DNA from: Colicola sp016286205
GTDB lineage: Bacteria > Bacteroidota > Bacteroidia > Bacteroidales > Paludibacteraceae
Length of the DNA: 64,000 nt
NCBI GenBank assembly: GCA_016286205.1
Contig: JAEESF010000006.1
Location: forward strand, 1-64,000
Reading direction: 5' to 3'
Shown here: positions 34,668 through 42,975 of the stretch, piece after piece
Numbering within the stretch: the first letter of the stretch is position 1
Layout: each line of letters starts with the position of its first letter
Program-made: the position numbers and the translations under genes
The notes under the pieces: generated by a model
Told to the model about the DNA's origin: nothing
The model's input: only the letters and a program-made list of their open reading frames with translations
Database searches by the model: none

Positions 34668-34741
34668 TTCGCTAAATATAGCGAATGTACTTATGCAAAT
34701 GAGCAAATCAGACTGGCGACAGACTAACGACAGACTATCGG
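34668..34741. repeat. Inverted repeat and 11-bp tandem repeat between mfd and the T9SS adhesin
   Basis: TTCGCTA/TAGCGAA (34668-34674/34679-34685) is a perfect inverted repeat. CAGACT plus five bases then repeats three times with an 11-base period (34709-34741). No gene is seen from 34606 to 35202 apart from these elements, the palindrome at 34795 and the promoter at 35088. Confidence 0.55.
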
Positions 34742-34794
34742 AATGGGGTAGATACCTGGTCAATATCTGATAATCACGTATCCTACTCGTGCCT

Positions 34795-34815
34795 ATAATA
34801 TACTTTGTATATTAT
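34795..34815. promoter_or_regulatory. Palindrome ATAATATAC-ttt-GTATATTAT upstream of the T9SS adhesin
   Basis: A perfect 9-bp inverted repeat with a 3-base centre, about 300 bases before the promoter at 35088. It has the same form as 2824-2840 and 56491-56513. Confidence 0.4.
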
Positions 34816-35087
34816 CCCGTGATTTTGAAAATATGCTATTTTTGTGGCTACAAATCGAAACTTTTGCAGTCGGTTTTGCTTTCAAATCTTAAAATTTAAC
34901 ACAATAATCGAAATATTTCGAAAACAAAGCGAATGGACTTGTGCACTTCATTGCAAACTGCCTTTCGCAATTCGTAATCTGCACATAATCAGCAGCATAC
35001 AAACTAAATAAAATGTTCGATTTTAAACATTACGAAACTCCGAAATCTAAACAAAAGTAACAATATTCTTAAAAACATATTATTTTA

Positions 35088-35119
35088 TTTTATAAAATGT
35101 TTGGATTATTGTACTTTTG
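35088..35119 (+). promoter_or_regulatory. Promoter of the T9SS adhesin
   Basis: TACTTTTG (35112-35119) is clear. The -33 position (35088-35091) reads TTTT instead of TTTG, so this promoter may be weaker or activated. The region before it is very AT-rich. Confidence 0.65.
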
Positions 35120-35202
35120 CACCGAAATCTTCAAAACACGGGTTTCGAAACCCTCAAAAAAAGGAGATTACCCAACATGAAAATTTAACCCATCCGGATA
35201 CA

Positions 35203-38200
35203 ATGAAACGAAATCTTACTCACTTTTATTGTCTTACTCACTTAACACGTTCTAACATGCTCATGTCCCATTCAGACAAGTCACGTTCCAACATGCACCT
35301 TTTTCGTGTCCTTTTCACTTCGGCACTCCTCTTTCTGTGCTCTCTAACTTCCTTTGCAAATATCTATACTATTGAAGGAGAATGCACTGATTGGGATGAG
35401 AAGTCAATGACAATTAGTGATGGAGGGTTCTATGAATACTATGGACCTATTTCAACAATATGGAATGACTTTTCTGTATCGGATGGTGTTCATACTTATG
35501 GTGCTACTTGTGTGAGAAGTGGGTTTAATGAAACGGACGTGCTGATTGAAAATGCAGGGGATTTAGCTTATGTAGATAATGCGGGCACTTCATATTATAT
35601 TATTGTTTGGTATCCTAATACCGCGATGAATTCTAATAACTATCCTGCTATATGTGCGTCAACTTCTCTCCCTGCTGAAATCGTTCCTTGTTCTGCACCA
35701 AATCATGTGGATGTGTCTGGCGGTTATCATTTCTTCCCGGGTGAAACTATTTTACTAACTGCTCAGGCGTACTCTTCTGCGGGTACAGGCGATCCTATTA
35801 CATCTGGAGTCTCCTATCAGTGGCAAAAATATATAGGAAGTGCATTCGCAGATATAGTGGGCGCGACAGATGCAATATATACCAAGGTTAATGCAACGGC
35901 AGAAGATGCTGGTCAGTATCGTTGTATTGCAACTACTGGCGAGGGATGTTCTACTCCAAGTGCGGCAACTAAAGATGCTGCGTTTAAAGTAAAATGTCTC
36001 CAACTGTACGTGTATTGGGATGACAATTCCGATAAATGCAATTTGGCTTTCACAAAGGTAGATGCAACTCATGCCACGGCAACTGTGTTCTTGGAGAATA
36101 GTTCTTATACCTATCATTTTAAAGTAACTGATGGGCAAAATAACTGGTGGGGTAAGAGTGCGACATTTACTAGTAATAATTGTACTGATAGGAGTTTGAA
36201 TTCTAATAATTATTGTGGTCTAACTACGACTAAAGCCGCCACATATACCTTCACTCTTACCTTCAATGCAGGTTTAACTTCATTTAAAATGACTGTAACA
36301 TACCCGAGCTCGGATCAAGCAGCGGGGTATGACCTCTATTTCGCGAATGATCAGCGTCAATGGGATGCTACAAAAATATACTACCGTATAGGCCATGGTA
36401 CCTATAACAATAAGTACCAAATGTCAAAAGTGAATGGTACTGCAAATTTGTTTAAGGTTACAACTGCATCATGGAATGGTTTCGATGCATGGCACATAGC
36501 AAATAATGCCGGTTGGGATGGAACAAATAATTCCGTTTATCGAACATATACGAATAATGATCAGTACTCTATCACTAATGCAGTACGCTTTGAAGGCGCT
36601 CCTGTGCCTTCTACTGGTTGGACGGTGATTCCGGGTAATGACCATTCTACTGGTGGTGACCCAATCAATAATAACTGTGAATTCTATTCCTTTACCACGG
36701 TTCCGGGTATGTGGACACACAATGTATCCATTACACCGCCCACTTATGGGACACTTACTATAAATTATGTGGATGTGTCAGGATCCGCTCAAGCATTCAG
36801 TTCTGGTAATAGGGATTTGGCCCATACATGCATTATTACAGTAACAGCTGTCCCTGGAATGGGCTATGCTGATCCTGCTGTCATATACATAAATGGTGTC
36901 GCTCACGGCAATCGCGATCCATTTGTGTTGACGGAAGATGCAGTAGTTTCTGCCCTATTCGAACCAGCTGTATACACTGTAACTTTGAATACCAACGGAG
37001 GAACAATCAACTCTGGAAATGTAACTAGCTATACCTACGGAGTAGGTGCGACACTTCCAACTGATGTGACCAAATCCGGAAGTTATATTTTTGCTGGATG
37101 GTATGATAATGCTGGCTGCACGGGAAGTGCGGTTACCGAAATCTCCACAACCGATACAGGTAATAAAACTTATTGGGCAAAATGGGATGCGGTAACAATC
37201 GTAGATATCCCGGGAACAGTCAACAAAGGCAATGTGTACACCTATAGCGCAGATATGACTTGGTATGGCGCTAACAACGAATACTTCAATATTGGAGATG
37301 GAGACCATCCAAACCTTGATAGGTGGGTGGAATGGGTTGTTAACCTAACCCTACAAGGCAACTATATAGTTACGGAAGAATATTCTTGTCCTAATGGTCA
37401 TAGAGTTTTGCTGGAATTGTTAGATGCGGGCAGAAATGTAGTGGCAAGTTACGAAACTCCAAGAACTGAAAATTTTGAAGGAGAAACAACTTACGCTACG
37501 ATGTGGGACCTAAATTCAGTTCCAACAGGTGTTTATACGTTGCGCTTAAGGAATGTTTATAACCACTCACAACCCAAAGAGAAGAGTTTCACGTTCACAC
37601 ATGCAGGTTTGAGCGTTACCTATACAAAAGTGCCAAATCAAACTTTGTATGGTAGAGATGGCGATGCTAGTAGAGCTTATGGCGAAATTGGCGAACCAAC
37701 TACCGTGACAACTTCCGGCATTGCAATTGGGGCATCAGTCGATTCCACAGGTAATGTGTTGACTATCGGAGATGTTACCATTGTTGCTCCGGATAGTGTA
37801 CGTGGCATCTTGTATAATATTCCCGCAACTGGTGGTGGAGTAGTGCCTCCGTCTGGTTGTGACTGGCGTTTCCGCTGTTGGAGAAATCTTCCGGCAACGA
37901 TAACTGGCGATATTAGCAATATAGAGGCCGTTTATTACCCCACATTTAATGTAGATTACAATACGAATGGTGGAACAATCAATGACCCGAAACCATACAC
38001 AACTTGGTACGAATATACAGGTTTGGAGGCGGATCAAGTTTCTCTGCCACAAGATGTTACTAAACCGGGATATATGTTCGCAGGGTGGTATCAACAGTCT
38101 ACGACACAGTTGTTTATGTACCTTACATGTAACTACTATGGTGATTATTCTAAAGGTGCAAGTTGTCATTCTGATGATTGTGACTATCGTTTGAAAGCGC

Positions 38201-40377
38201 ATTGGGTTTTGCCTTGCGACGAACCACAAACTATCTCCAAGGTTACGATTACAGGCTCTGGTACCTCCAATTATACCTACGAGGGTTACAACAACAAAGA
38301 ATATGCTGGCACCCCAGTCGTTTCTGTGGGCTCTTATTCGGCAACCTTCGATGGTAAGATTGGCTATCAGTTGCAAGCTGCTAATGACATCGTCTTCGCA
38401 ACTATCAAGACTGGAACTACTTTCCGCGTAGGTGATCATATCTATGTGTATATAACCGAAAAAAATACAACTCGTACTTTAGATGGTGGTTCTAATACAA
38501 ACCTTCTTACCCTTTATTACGGAACGGGTGCGGGCGATGCTCATGTGTTGGTGAACCTTAAAATACCACCACAGACTACTCCTGAGGAATGGAGAGGCGT
38601 ATATTCTTATACCCTTGACGCAGATGACGTGCTTGAGATGACTGAAGCAGGTGCGACCGGTGTCGGTGTTTGGCGTGATGCAACAAATGGAGAGAATCCG
38701 TGTATCTATAGTGTGGAAATCACTGGTTGTCGTGACCTTATCTTTGATAATAACGATGGAGACCATTTGTGGAGTAATCCGGCCAACTGGGCTCCAACTT
38801 ACACCGAGATTCCTTCTTACTATCAGGCTACGCGTATTATCCAACCATGTACCGTGGATATCGCGGATGCACATGCCAAAGTGGTAAAACTCTGTACAGA
38901 TCTTGCAGGTCATGAAGGTCGTCTGACTATCAATGCAAATGCAGCACTCGAAGTAACGCAACAGATTAGCGAAGTACATGGTATTGATTACAACACGCTC
39001 TACGATGTTGCTCCGGAGAATATTATCGTTAAATCCAATGCGTCTAACCAAGGTGCTTTAGCACATGGCTACGATGGTAGTTTCGCTACGCACGCTACTA
39101 TTGAGCAGTATGCACGCGGTTCTGGTTATCTGGGCGGAGGAAATCCTACTTGGCAATATGTGGGTGTTCCGTTCAGCGACGTAAACAACGCCATGGAGCA
39201 TTACTATGGCTCTGAGATGTGCCGTTGGATTGAAAATACAACGGGAAATGCAGGCACCAACTGGTCGTACGTAGCTAAGACTGGCGAACAGGTTGTTCCG
39301 TTCCAAGGTTATGCGCTCACCAATCCTTCTGCTAAGACCTTTACCAACCAGGGAACGCTCGTTTCTTCTACCGACCAGACGCTTACTCTTACTTGTGCAG
39401 GCACAACCGGTTATACTGGCTGGAATATGTTTGCTAACAGCTGGATGGCGCCAATCAATATCGAGAAATTCGAGGATGCAGACTTTGGAGATAATGTCCA
39501 AAAGACCGTTTACCTCATGAATACGGGTATTAACAATGGTCAGCAAGCAGATTTCCCGAACTATGAATCGTCAACGGGTTCTGCTGGACAATATGTGGCT
39601 GTTCCAATCCATACGGCTGCTGTTATGGGTTCGAACAAGTTTATTGCTCCAATGCAAGGATTCTATCTGGTAACAGAGGCAGCTTCTACAGTTACGCTCA
39701 GATACGATTTGGTTCGCAATTCTGAGCATACGGCATTGTCTGTTCTCCCGAACCGCGCGCCGCGTTATGCTGAGCAGAGCGAAGCAGAGCTGATGCCACG
39801 ACTCAGAATTGACGTAACAGGAAGTCGTTTCGCCGACCGACTCTATGTCCTTGAGAACACTAACCAAACCAATGCGTTCGACAATGGTTGGGATGGTTAC
39901 AAGATTGAGGGCGAAGATTATGCTCCGCAACTCATGACTCGTACGGGCGACTTAGATCTCGCAGTCGACGTATCTCCTGCTTTCGATGGCAAGCAGATTG
40001 CTTTCCGAGCAGGCGAGGATACTGAATATACGCTCCATTTCTCTACTACGGAGAATGGACTGGTTCTGCGCGACTTGGTTACTGATGTCGTTACGCCAAT
40101 CGAGGATGGTGGTACTTACCATTTCTTCGCTTCCAACCGCGAATCAGCTATCCGCTTCGTCATAGGCGATAATCGCCAAGTGCCTACCGGGTTCGACGAG
40201 CAATCGGTTCTCACTTCCGACCAAATCTTCTCGCTCTCGGTTTATACCGCTGACGGACGATTGGTTCTCCGCCGTACGAGCGACTTCGACGATCCGTTAC
40301 TCCTACCACAGTCAGGGGTGTATATCTTCTATATGCAAACCACTGAGGGAGTGAAAATCCAGAAAATAACATTCTAA
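35203..40377 (+). CDS. Large T9SS-sorted surface protein with Ig-like, CBM-like and InlB-type repeats
   Basis: From ATG 35203 this is a 1724-residue secreted protein. The signal segment MHLFRVLFTSALLFLCSLTS begins at an internal Met (35293), so the true start may be 35293; the promoter (to 35119) excludes starts before about 35125. In order (numbering from 35203): an Ig-like region (about 165-265, with YQWQK and DAGQYRCIAT), CBM-like beta domains (265-370, 376-510), InlB-type repeats (about 590 and 914, each ending FAGWY), an NW-type segment (LWSNPANWAPTYTEIP, 1185), and a type IX secretion C-terminal domain (last 75 residues, with LSVYTADGRLVLRR and ending GVKIQKITF). A likely role is adhesion or glycan binding outside the cell. 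The small PIGD protein follows 19 bases later. Confidence 0.85.
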   Translation: MKRNLTHFYCLTHLTRSNMLMSHSDKSRSNMHLFRVLFTSALLFLCSLTSFANIYTIEGECTDWDEKSMTISDGGFYEYYGPISTIWNDFSVSDGVHTYGATCVRSGFNETDVLIENAGDLAYVDNAGTSYYIIVWYPNTAMNSNNYPAICASTSLPAEIVPCSAPNHVDVSGGYHFFPGETILLTAQAYSSAGTGDPITSGVSYQWQKYIGSAFADIVGATDAIYTKVNATAEDAGQYRCIATTGEGCSTPSAATKDAAFKVKCLQLYVYWDDNSDKCNLAFTKVDATHATATVFLENSSYTYHFKVTDGQNNWWGKSATFTSNNCTDRSLNSNNYCGLTTTKAATYTFTLTFNAGLTSFKMTVTYPSSDQAAGYDLYFANDQRQWDATKIYYRIGHGTYNNKYQMSKVNGTANLFKVTTASWNGFDAWHIANNAGWDGTNNSVYRTYTNNDQYSITNAVRFEGAPVPSTGWTVIPGNDHSTGGDPINNNCEFYSFTTVPGMWTHNVSITPPTYGTLTINYVDVSGSAQAFSSGNRDLAHTCIITVTAVPGMGYADPAVIYINGVAHGNRDPFVLTEDAVVSALFEPAVYTVTLNTNGGTINSGNVTSYTYGVGATLPTDVTKSGSYIFAGWYDNAGCTGSAVTEISTTDTGNKTYWAKWDAVTIVDIPGTVNKGNVYTYSADMTWYGANNEYFNIGDGDHPNLDRWVEWVVNLTLQGNYIVTEEYSCPNGHRVLLELLDAGRNVVASYETPRTENFEGETTYATMWDLNSVPTGVYTLRLRNVYNHSQPKEKSFTFTHAGLSVTYTKVPNQTLYGRDGDASRAYGEIGEPTTVTTSGIAIGASVDSTGNVLTIGDVTIVAPDSVRGILYNIPATGGGVVPPSGCDWRFRCWRNLPATITGDISNIEAVYYPTFNVDYNTNGGTINDPKPYTTWYEYTGLEADQVSLPQDVTKPGYMFAGWYQQSTTQLFMYLTCNYYGDYSKGASCHSDDCDYRLKAHWVLPCDEPQTISKVTITGSGTSNYTYEGYNNKEYAGTPVVSVGSYSATFDGKIGYQLQAANDIVFATIKTGTTFRVGDHIYVYITEKNTTRTLDGGSNTNLLTLYYGTGAGDAHVLVNLKIPPQTTPEEWRGVYSYTLDADDVLEMTEAGATGVGVWRDATNGENPCIYSVEITGCRDLIFDNNDGDHLWSNPANWAPTYTEIPSYYQATRIIQPCTVDIADAHAKVVKLCTDLAGHEGRLTINANAALEVTQQISEVHGIDYNTLYDVAPENIIVKSNASNQGALAHGYDGSFATHATIEQYARGSGYLGGGNPTWQYVGVPFSDVNNAMEHYYGSEMCRWIENTTGNAGTNWSYVAKTGEQVVPFQGYALTNPSAKTFTNQGTLVSSTDQTLTLTCAGTTGYTGWNMFANSWMAPINIEKFEDADFGDNVQKTVYLMNTGINNGQQADFPNYESSTGSAGQYVAVPIHTAAVMGSNKFIAPMQGFYLVTEAASTVTLRYDLVRNSEHTALSVLPNRAPRYAEQSEAELMPRLRIDVTGSRFADRLYVLENTNQTNAFDNGWDGYKIEGEDYAPQLMTRTGDLDLAVDVSPAFDGKQIAFRAGEDTEYTLHFSTTENGLVLRDLVTDVVTPIEDGGTYHFFASNRESAIRFVIGDNRQVPTGFDEQSVLTSDQIFSLSVYTADGRLVLRRTSDFDDPLLLPQSGVYIFYMQTTEGVKIQKITF

Positions 40378-40396
40378 ATCAGACGAGGAAACTACG

Positions 40397-40921
40397 ATGA
40401 TGAAACGAACTATCATATTTGCCCTTCTCGCCTTTGGAATGTTACGGTCGGCCAGCGCGCAAATCACGCAACCGGCAACCATAGGCGATATGCCAAGAGC
40501 GCAGATTGGACAAGTTAACAACAATGTGCTGCTCAACCACGCACAGGCGCGCAATAGTAATATAGGTGTCAGCCATGCGGCTCAGCAACCTGTTGCTACT
40601 ATGCAAGGCACAGTCTTTAGCAACGATTTGTTTGGCAAGAAACGCTACCGCGTTGCTTCTGGCAACCTTGCGCAAGCAAATTGTGGCGCCGTTAGCGAGA
40701 GTTACAATAGTTTTGTTAGTATGTCCGCTTATCAGGATATTTCCGTTGCTAATATTGGTGCAGGCTTTGCTACACCGCGCAAGGGCATCGGTCCACCGCC
40801 ACCAACGCCGGATCCTGATAATCCACATATTCTGCCTATTGGCGATGCATGTTGGTGGTTGCTTTTGTTGGCTGTCGGTTATGCTGCGCTAACCATCTAT
40901 CGCCGCCGTAAAAACGCGTAA
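40397..40921 (+). CDS. Secreted protein with PIGD-type C-terminal anchor
   Basis: This 174-residue protein begins with a signal peptide (MMKRTIIFALLAFGMLRSASAQ), continues with a polar asparagine-rich middle, then a proline run (GIGPPPPTPDPDNP). It ends with HILPIGDACWWLLLLAVGYA and a basic tail (YRRRKNA). Motif, membrane helix and arginine cluster together form the tripartite layout of sorting signals such as PEP-CTERM or LPXTG. I recall PxGD-W-type tails on other Bacteroidales surface proteins, but no processing enzyme is known to me. It is co-transcribed with the T9SS adhesin. Confidence 0.65.
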   Translation: MMKRTIIFALLAFGMLRSASAQITQPATIGDMPRAQIGQVNNNVLLNHAQARNSNIGVSHAAQQPVATMQGTVFSNDLFGKKRYRVASGNLAQANCGAVSESYNSFVSMSAYQDISVANIGAGFATPRKGIGPPPPTPDPDNPHILPIGDACWWLLLLAVGYAALTIYRRRKNA

Positions 40922-40965
40922 AATAGCCAAAAGCACAAGTTTTTTGACTAAAAAATGCAAAAATA

Positions 40966-40997
40966 TTTGCGTATCTCAAAAATTATTTGTACTTTTG
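40966..40997 (+). promoter_or_regulatory. Promoter of the rimP-nusA-infB operon
   Basis: TTTG (40966-40969), a 20-base spacer, and TACTTTTG (40990-40997). Confidence 0.85.
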
Positions 40998-41010
40998 CAC
41001 CGTGAAATTG

Positions 41011-41040
41011 AACGAGGGGACCCGAAAAGGTTCCCTCGCT
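41011..41040 (+). promoter_or_regulatory. Leader hairpin of rimP
   Basis: CGAGGG (41013-41018) pairs with CCCTCG (41033-41038), with an inner CC/GG. There is no T run, so this is not a terminator. It lies 20 bases before the rimP ATG and could control translation or RNA stability. Confidence 0.5.
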
Positions 41041-41059
41041 CGCATAAAATAGTGTCATT

Positions 41060-41542
41060 ATGCTAAACCAACAGGACCTACAAAATTGGATCAACGAGCG
41101 CCTCGCCGGCACAGATTATCAGCTCATAACGCTTTCTGTTTCCGCTCAAGACGATATTCTCGTCGAGATTGATTGTCTTACTGGAGTAGATGTGGATTTC
41201 TGTGCCGAACTCAATCGCTTCCTGATAGGGAAGATTGAGCAATGGGCTGCCTCAAAAAGCTTAGGCGAAATCGATTATTCGTTGGAGGTTGGTTCTGTTA
41301 GTTTGACCGAACCGTTCAAATCCAAGATCCAGTTCCTGAAGAATCTTGGCCATGATGTCGAATTGCTCGTCGATGGCAAGAAATTGCGCGGACAGTTAAT
41401 TTCGGTAGATGAGGATACATTCTCTGTTGATATAGAGGAAAAAGTTGCTGTGGAAGGCCGTAAACGCAAAGAAACGCAACTGGTTACCTACACTTGGCGC
41501 TATGACCAACCTAAATACGTCAAATATGATTTAAAAATATAG
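41060..41542 (+). CDS. rimP: Ribosome maturation factor RimP
   Basis: This 160-residue cytosolic protein assists 30S subunit assembly. It has the N-terminal domain with EIDCLTGVDVDFCAELNRFL and the middle segment YSLEVGSVSLTEPFKSKIQF, where many RimP have LEVSSPGLDRPL. The C-terminal Sm-like barrel is also visible (KKLRGQLISVDEDTFSVDIE). Replacement of the usual SSPG by VGSVS is common in Bacteroidota. It is first in the standard rimP-nusA-infB order. Confidence 0.93.
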   Translation: MLNQQDLQNWINERLAGTDYQLITLSVSAQDDILVEIDCLTGVDVDFCAELNRFLIGKIEQWAASKSLGEIDYSLEVGSVSLTEPFKSKIQFLKNLGHDVELLVDGKKLRGQLISVDEDTFSVDIEEKVAVEGRKRKETQLVTYTWRYDQPKYVKYDLKI

Positions 41543-41590
41543 TATAACTTTTTAACCCCTCTTAGCTGGTTGAGAGGAGCCTTCCAAGAT

Positions 41591-41692
41591 AGTGAGGACT
41601 GCTGGCGAAGTGATAGTCCGAACTAAGAGCGGGGGCATCTGAGGACTTAATGACGATCAGATCGTCAGTCCGTGTCCGAGGATAGCCAGCAG
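41591..41692 (+). other. Unrecognised structured element, copy B, abutting the nusA start
   Basis: 41594-41687 aligns with 195-286 (copy A). Stems visible are GGACT/AGTCC (41596-41600/41615-41619), the palindrome TGACGATC-a-GATCGTCA (41651-41667) and a long-range CTGCTGGC/GCCAGCAG (41599-41606/41685-41692) that excludes part of the first stem. The last arm ends three bases before the nusA ATG at 41696, so its pairing could hide or expose the ribosome entry site. Unlike copy A it has no distal closing stem. A hairpin CCTCT/AGAGG (41559-41576) precedes it. It could be a regulatory leader or a mobile repeat that landed here. Confidence 0.5.
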
Positions 41693-41695
41693 CGA

Positions 41696-42952
41696 ATGGC
41701 AACAAAACAAGAGTCAATCAATATGGTTGACATTTTTAGAGAATTCAAAGATTTCAAAAGCATTGACCAGCAAACTTTGATGAATGTACTGGAGGATTCG
41801 TTCCGCAATGTGATTGCTAAGATGTATGGAACGGATGCCAACTACGATGTTATTATCAACCCAGACAAAGGTGACTTGGAAATCTACCGCAATCGTCTGA
41901 TTATGGAGGATGACGATGTGGCTAATCCGGAGACCCAAATCTCGCTTAGCGAAGCACGTCAGCTTGATGACGAAGCGGAAGTAGGTGAGGAAATTACTGA
42001 TAAAGTTGATTTCAGTTCCTTCGGACGTCGTATGATTCTCAATCTTCGTCAAACTTTGGCTTCTAAGATTCTCGAACTTCAAAAGGAGAACCTCTATCTC
42101 AAATATTCGGATATGCTCGGCCAGATTGTTTCTGGCGAACTCTATCAGGTTTGGAAAAAAGAGATGCTTCTGCTCGATGACGAAGGCAATGAGCTTTATC
42201 TGCCGCGCCAAAACCAAATACCAACCGATTTCTATCGCAAGGGTGAGGTCGTTCGCGCCGTGGTAGTTCAGGTGGACAATAAGAATCAAAATCCGAAGAT
42301 CATTCTCTCGCGAACTAGCCCATTGTTCTTGCAACGTCTCTTCGAACAAGAAATTCCTGAGGTGAAAGAAGGACTTATCTCTATCAAGAATATTGCTCGT
42401 ATTCCTGGAGAACGTGCCAAGGTGGCTGTTGAGTCTTTCGACGATCGTATTGATCCGGTAGGTGCTTGTGTAGGCGTTAAGGGCGCACGTATCCACGGTA
42501 TCGTTCGCGAACTCCGCAACGAGAATATTGATGTCATCAATTATACCAAGAATATCAAACTTTATATCCAACGTGCTCTTGCACCGGCTAAGATATCTTC
42601 CATGGAGATTGACGAGGAGAACAAGGCTGCTAAGGTTTATCTCCAACCGGACGAGGTTTCGTTGGCTATCGGTAAGGGAGGTTTCAATATCAAATTAGCG
42701 TCCATGCTTACCGGTTACCAGATTGACGTTTATCGTGAGATGGACGAGCAAGATCTCGACGATATCTATTTGGACGAATTCAATGACGAAATCGATCAGT
42801 GGGTTCTCGATGCACTCAAGGCTATCGGACTCGATACAGCCAAAGATGTGCTGGCTAAGAGCAAAGAAGAACTTCTCCAACAAACAGATCTTGAGGAGGA
42901 GACCATCGACGACGTTTTGCGTATACTCGCCGCCGAATTTGCAAACGATTAA
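41696..42952 (+). CDS. nusA: Transcription termination/antitermination factor NusA
   Basis: This 418-residue protein binds RNA polymerase and nascent RNA to control pausing, termination and antitermination. The N-terminal domain (MATKQESINMVDIFREFKDF), the S1 domain (about 140-210), and KH1/KH2 (GACVGVKGARIHGIVREL, LAIGKGGFNIKLAS) are clear, and a short acidic C-terminal helix-hairpin region follows. The frame is open from a GTG at 41672, but this lies inside the structured element; ATG 41696 matches the N-terminus of relatives as I remember them. The 153-base gap after rimP is unusually long for this operon. Confidence 0.95.
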   Translation: MATKQESINMVDIFREFKDFKSIDQQTLMNVLEDSFRNVIAKMYGTDANYDVIINPDKGDLEIYRNRLIMEDDDVANPETQISLSEARQLDDEAEVGEEITDKVDFSSFGRRMILNLRQTLASKILELQKENLYLKYSDMLGQIVSGELYQVWKKEMLLLDDEGNELYLPRQNQIPTDFYRKGEVVRAVVVQVDNKNQNPKIILSRTSPLFLQRLFEQEIPEVKEGLISIKNIARIPGERAKVAVESFDDRIDPVGACVGVKGARIHGIVRELRNENIDVINYTKNIKLYIQRALAPAKISSMEIDEENKAAKVYLQPDEVSLAIGKGGFNIKLASMLTGYQIDVYREMDEQDLDDIYLDEFNDEIDQWVLDALKAIGLDTAKDVLAKSKEELLQQTDLEEETIDDVLRILAAEFAND

Positions 42953-42975
42953 TACTAACCATAAAATACAATTCT

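Noticed and set aside
35101..35202. 34 extra codons at the start of the T9SS adhesin
   Set aside because: The -7 box at 35112-35119 lies inside them, so most cannot be transcribed; no signal peptide is present there.
41555..41580. tRNA-like D-arm (TTAGCTGGTTGAGAGG) after rimP
   Set aside because: No acceptor, anticodon or T arm can be drawn around it; it is only a small hairpin.
41714..42646. 310-codon open frame antisense to nusA
   Set aside because: nusA is certain on the other strand; the shadow comes from codon bias and shows no family motif.
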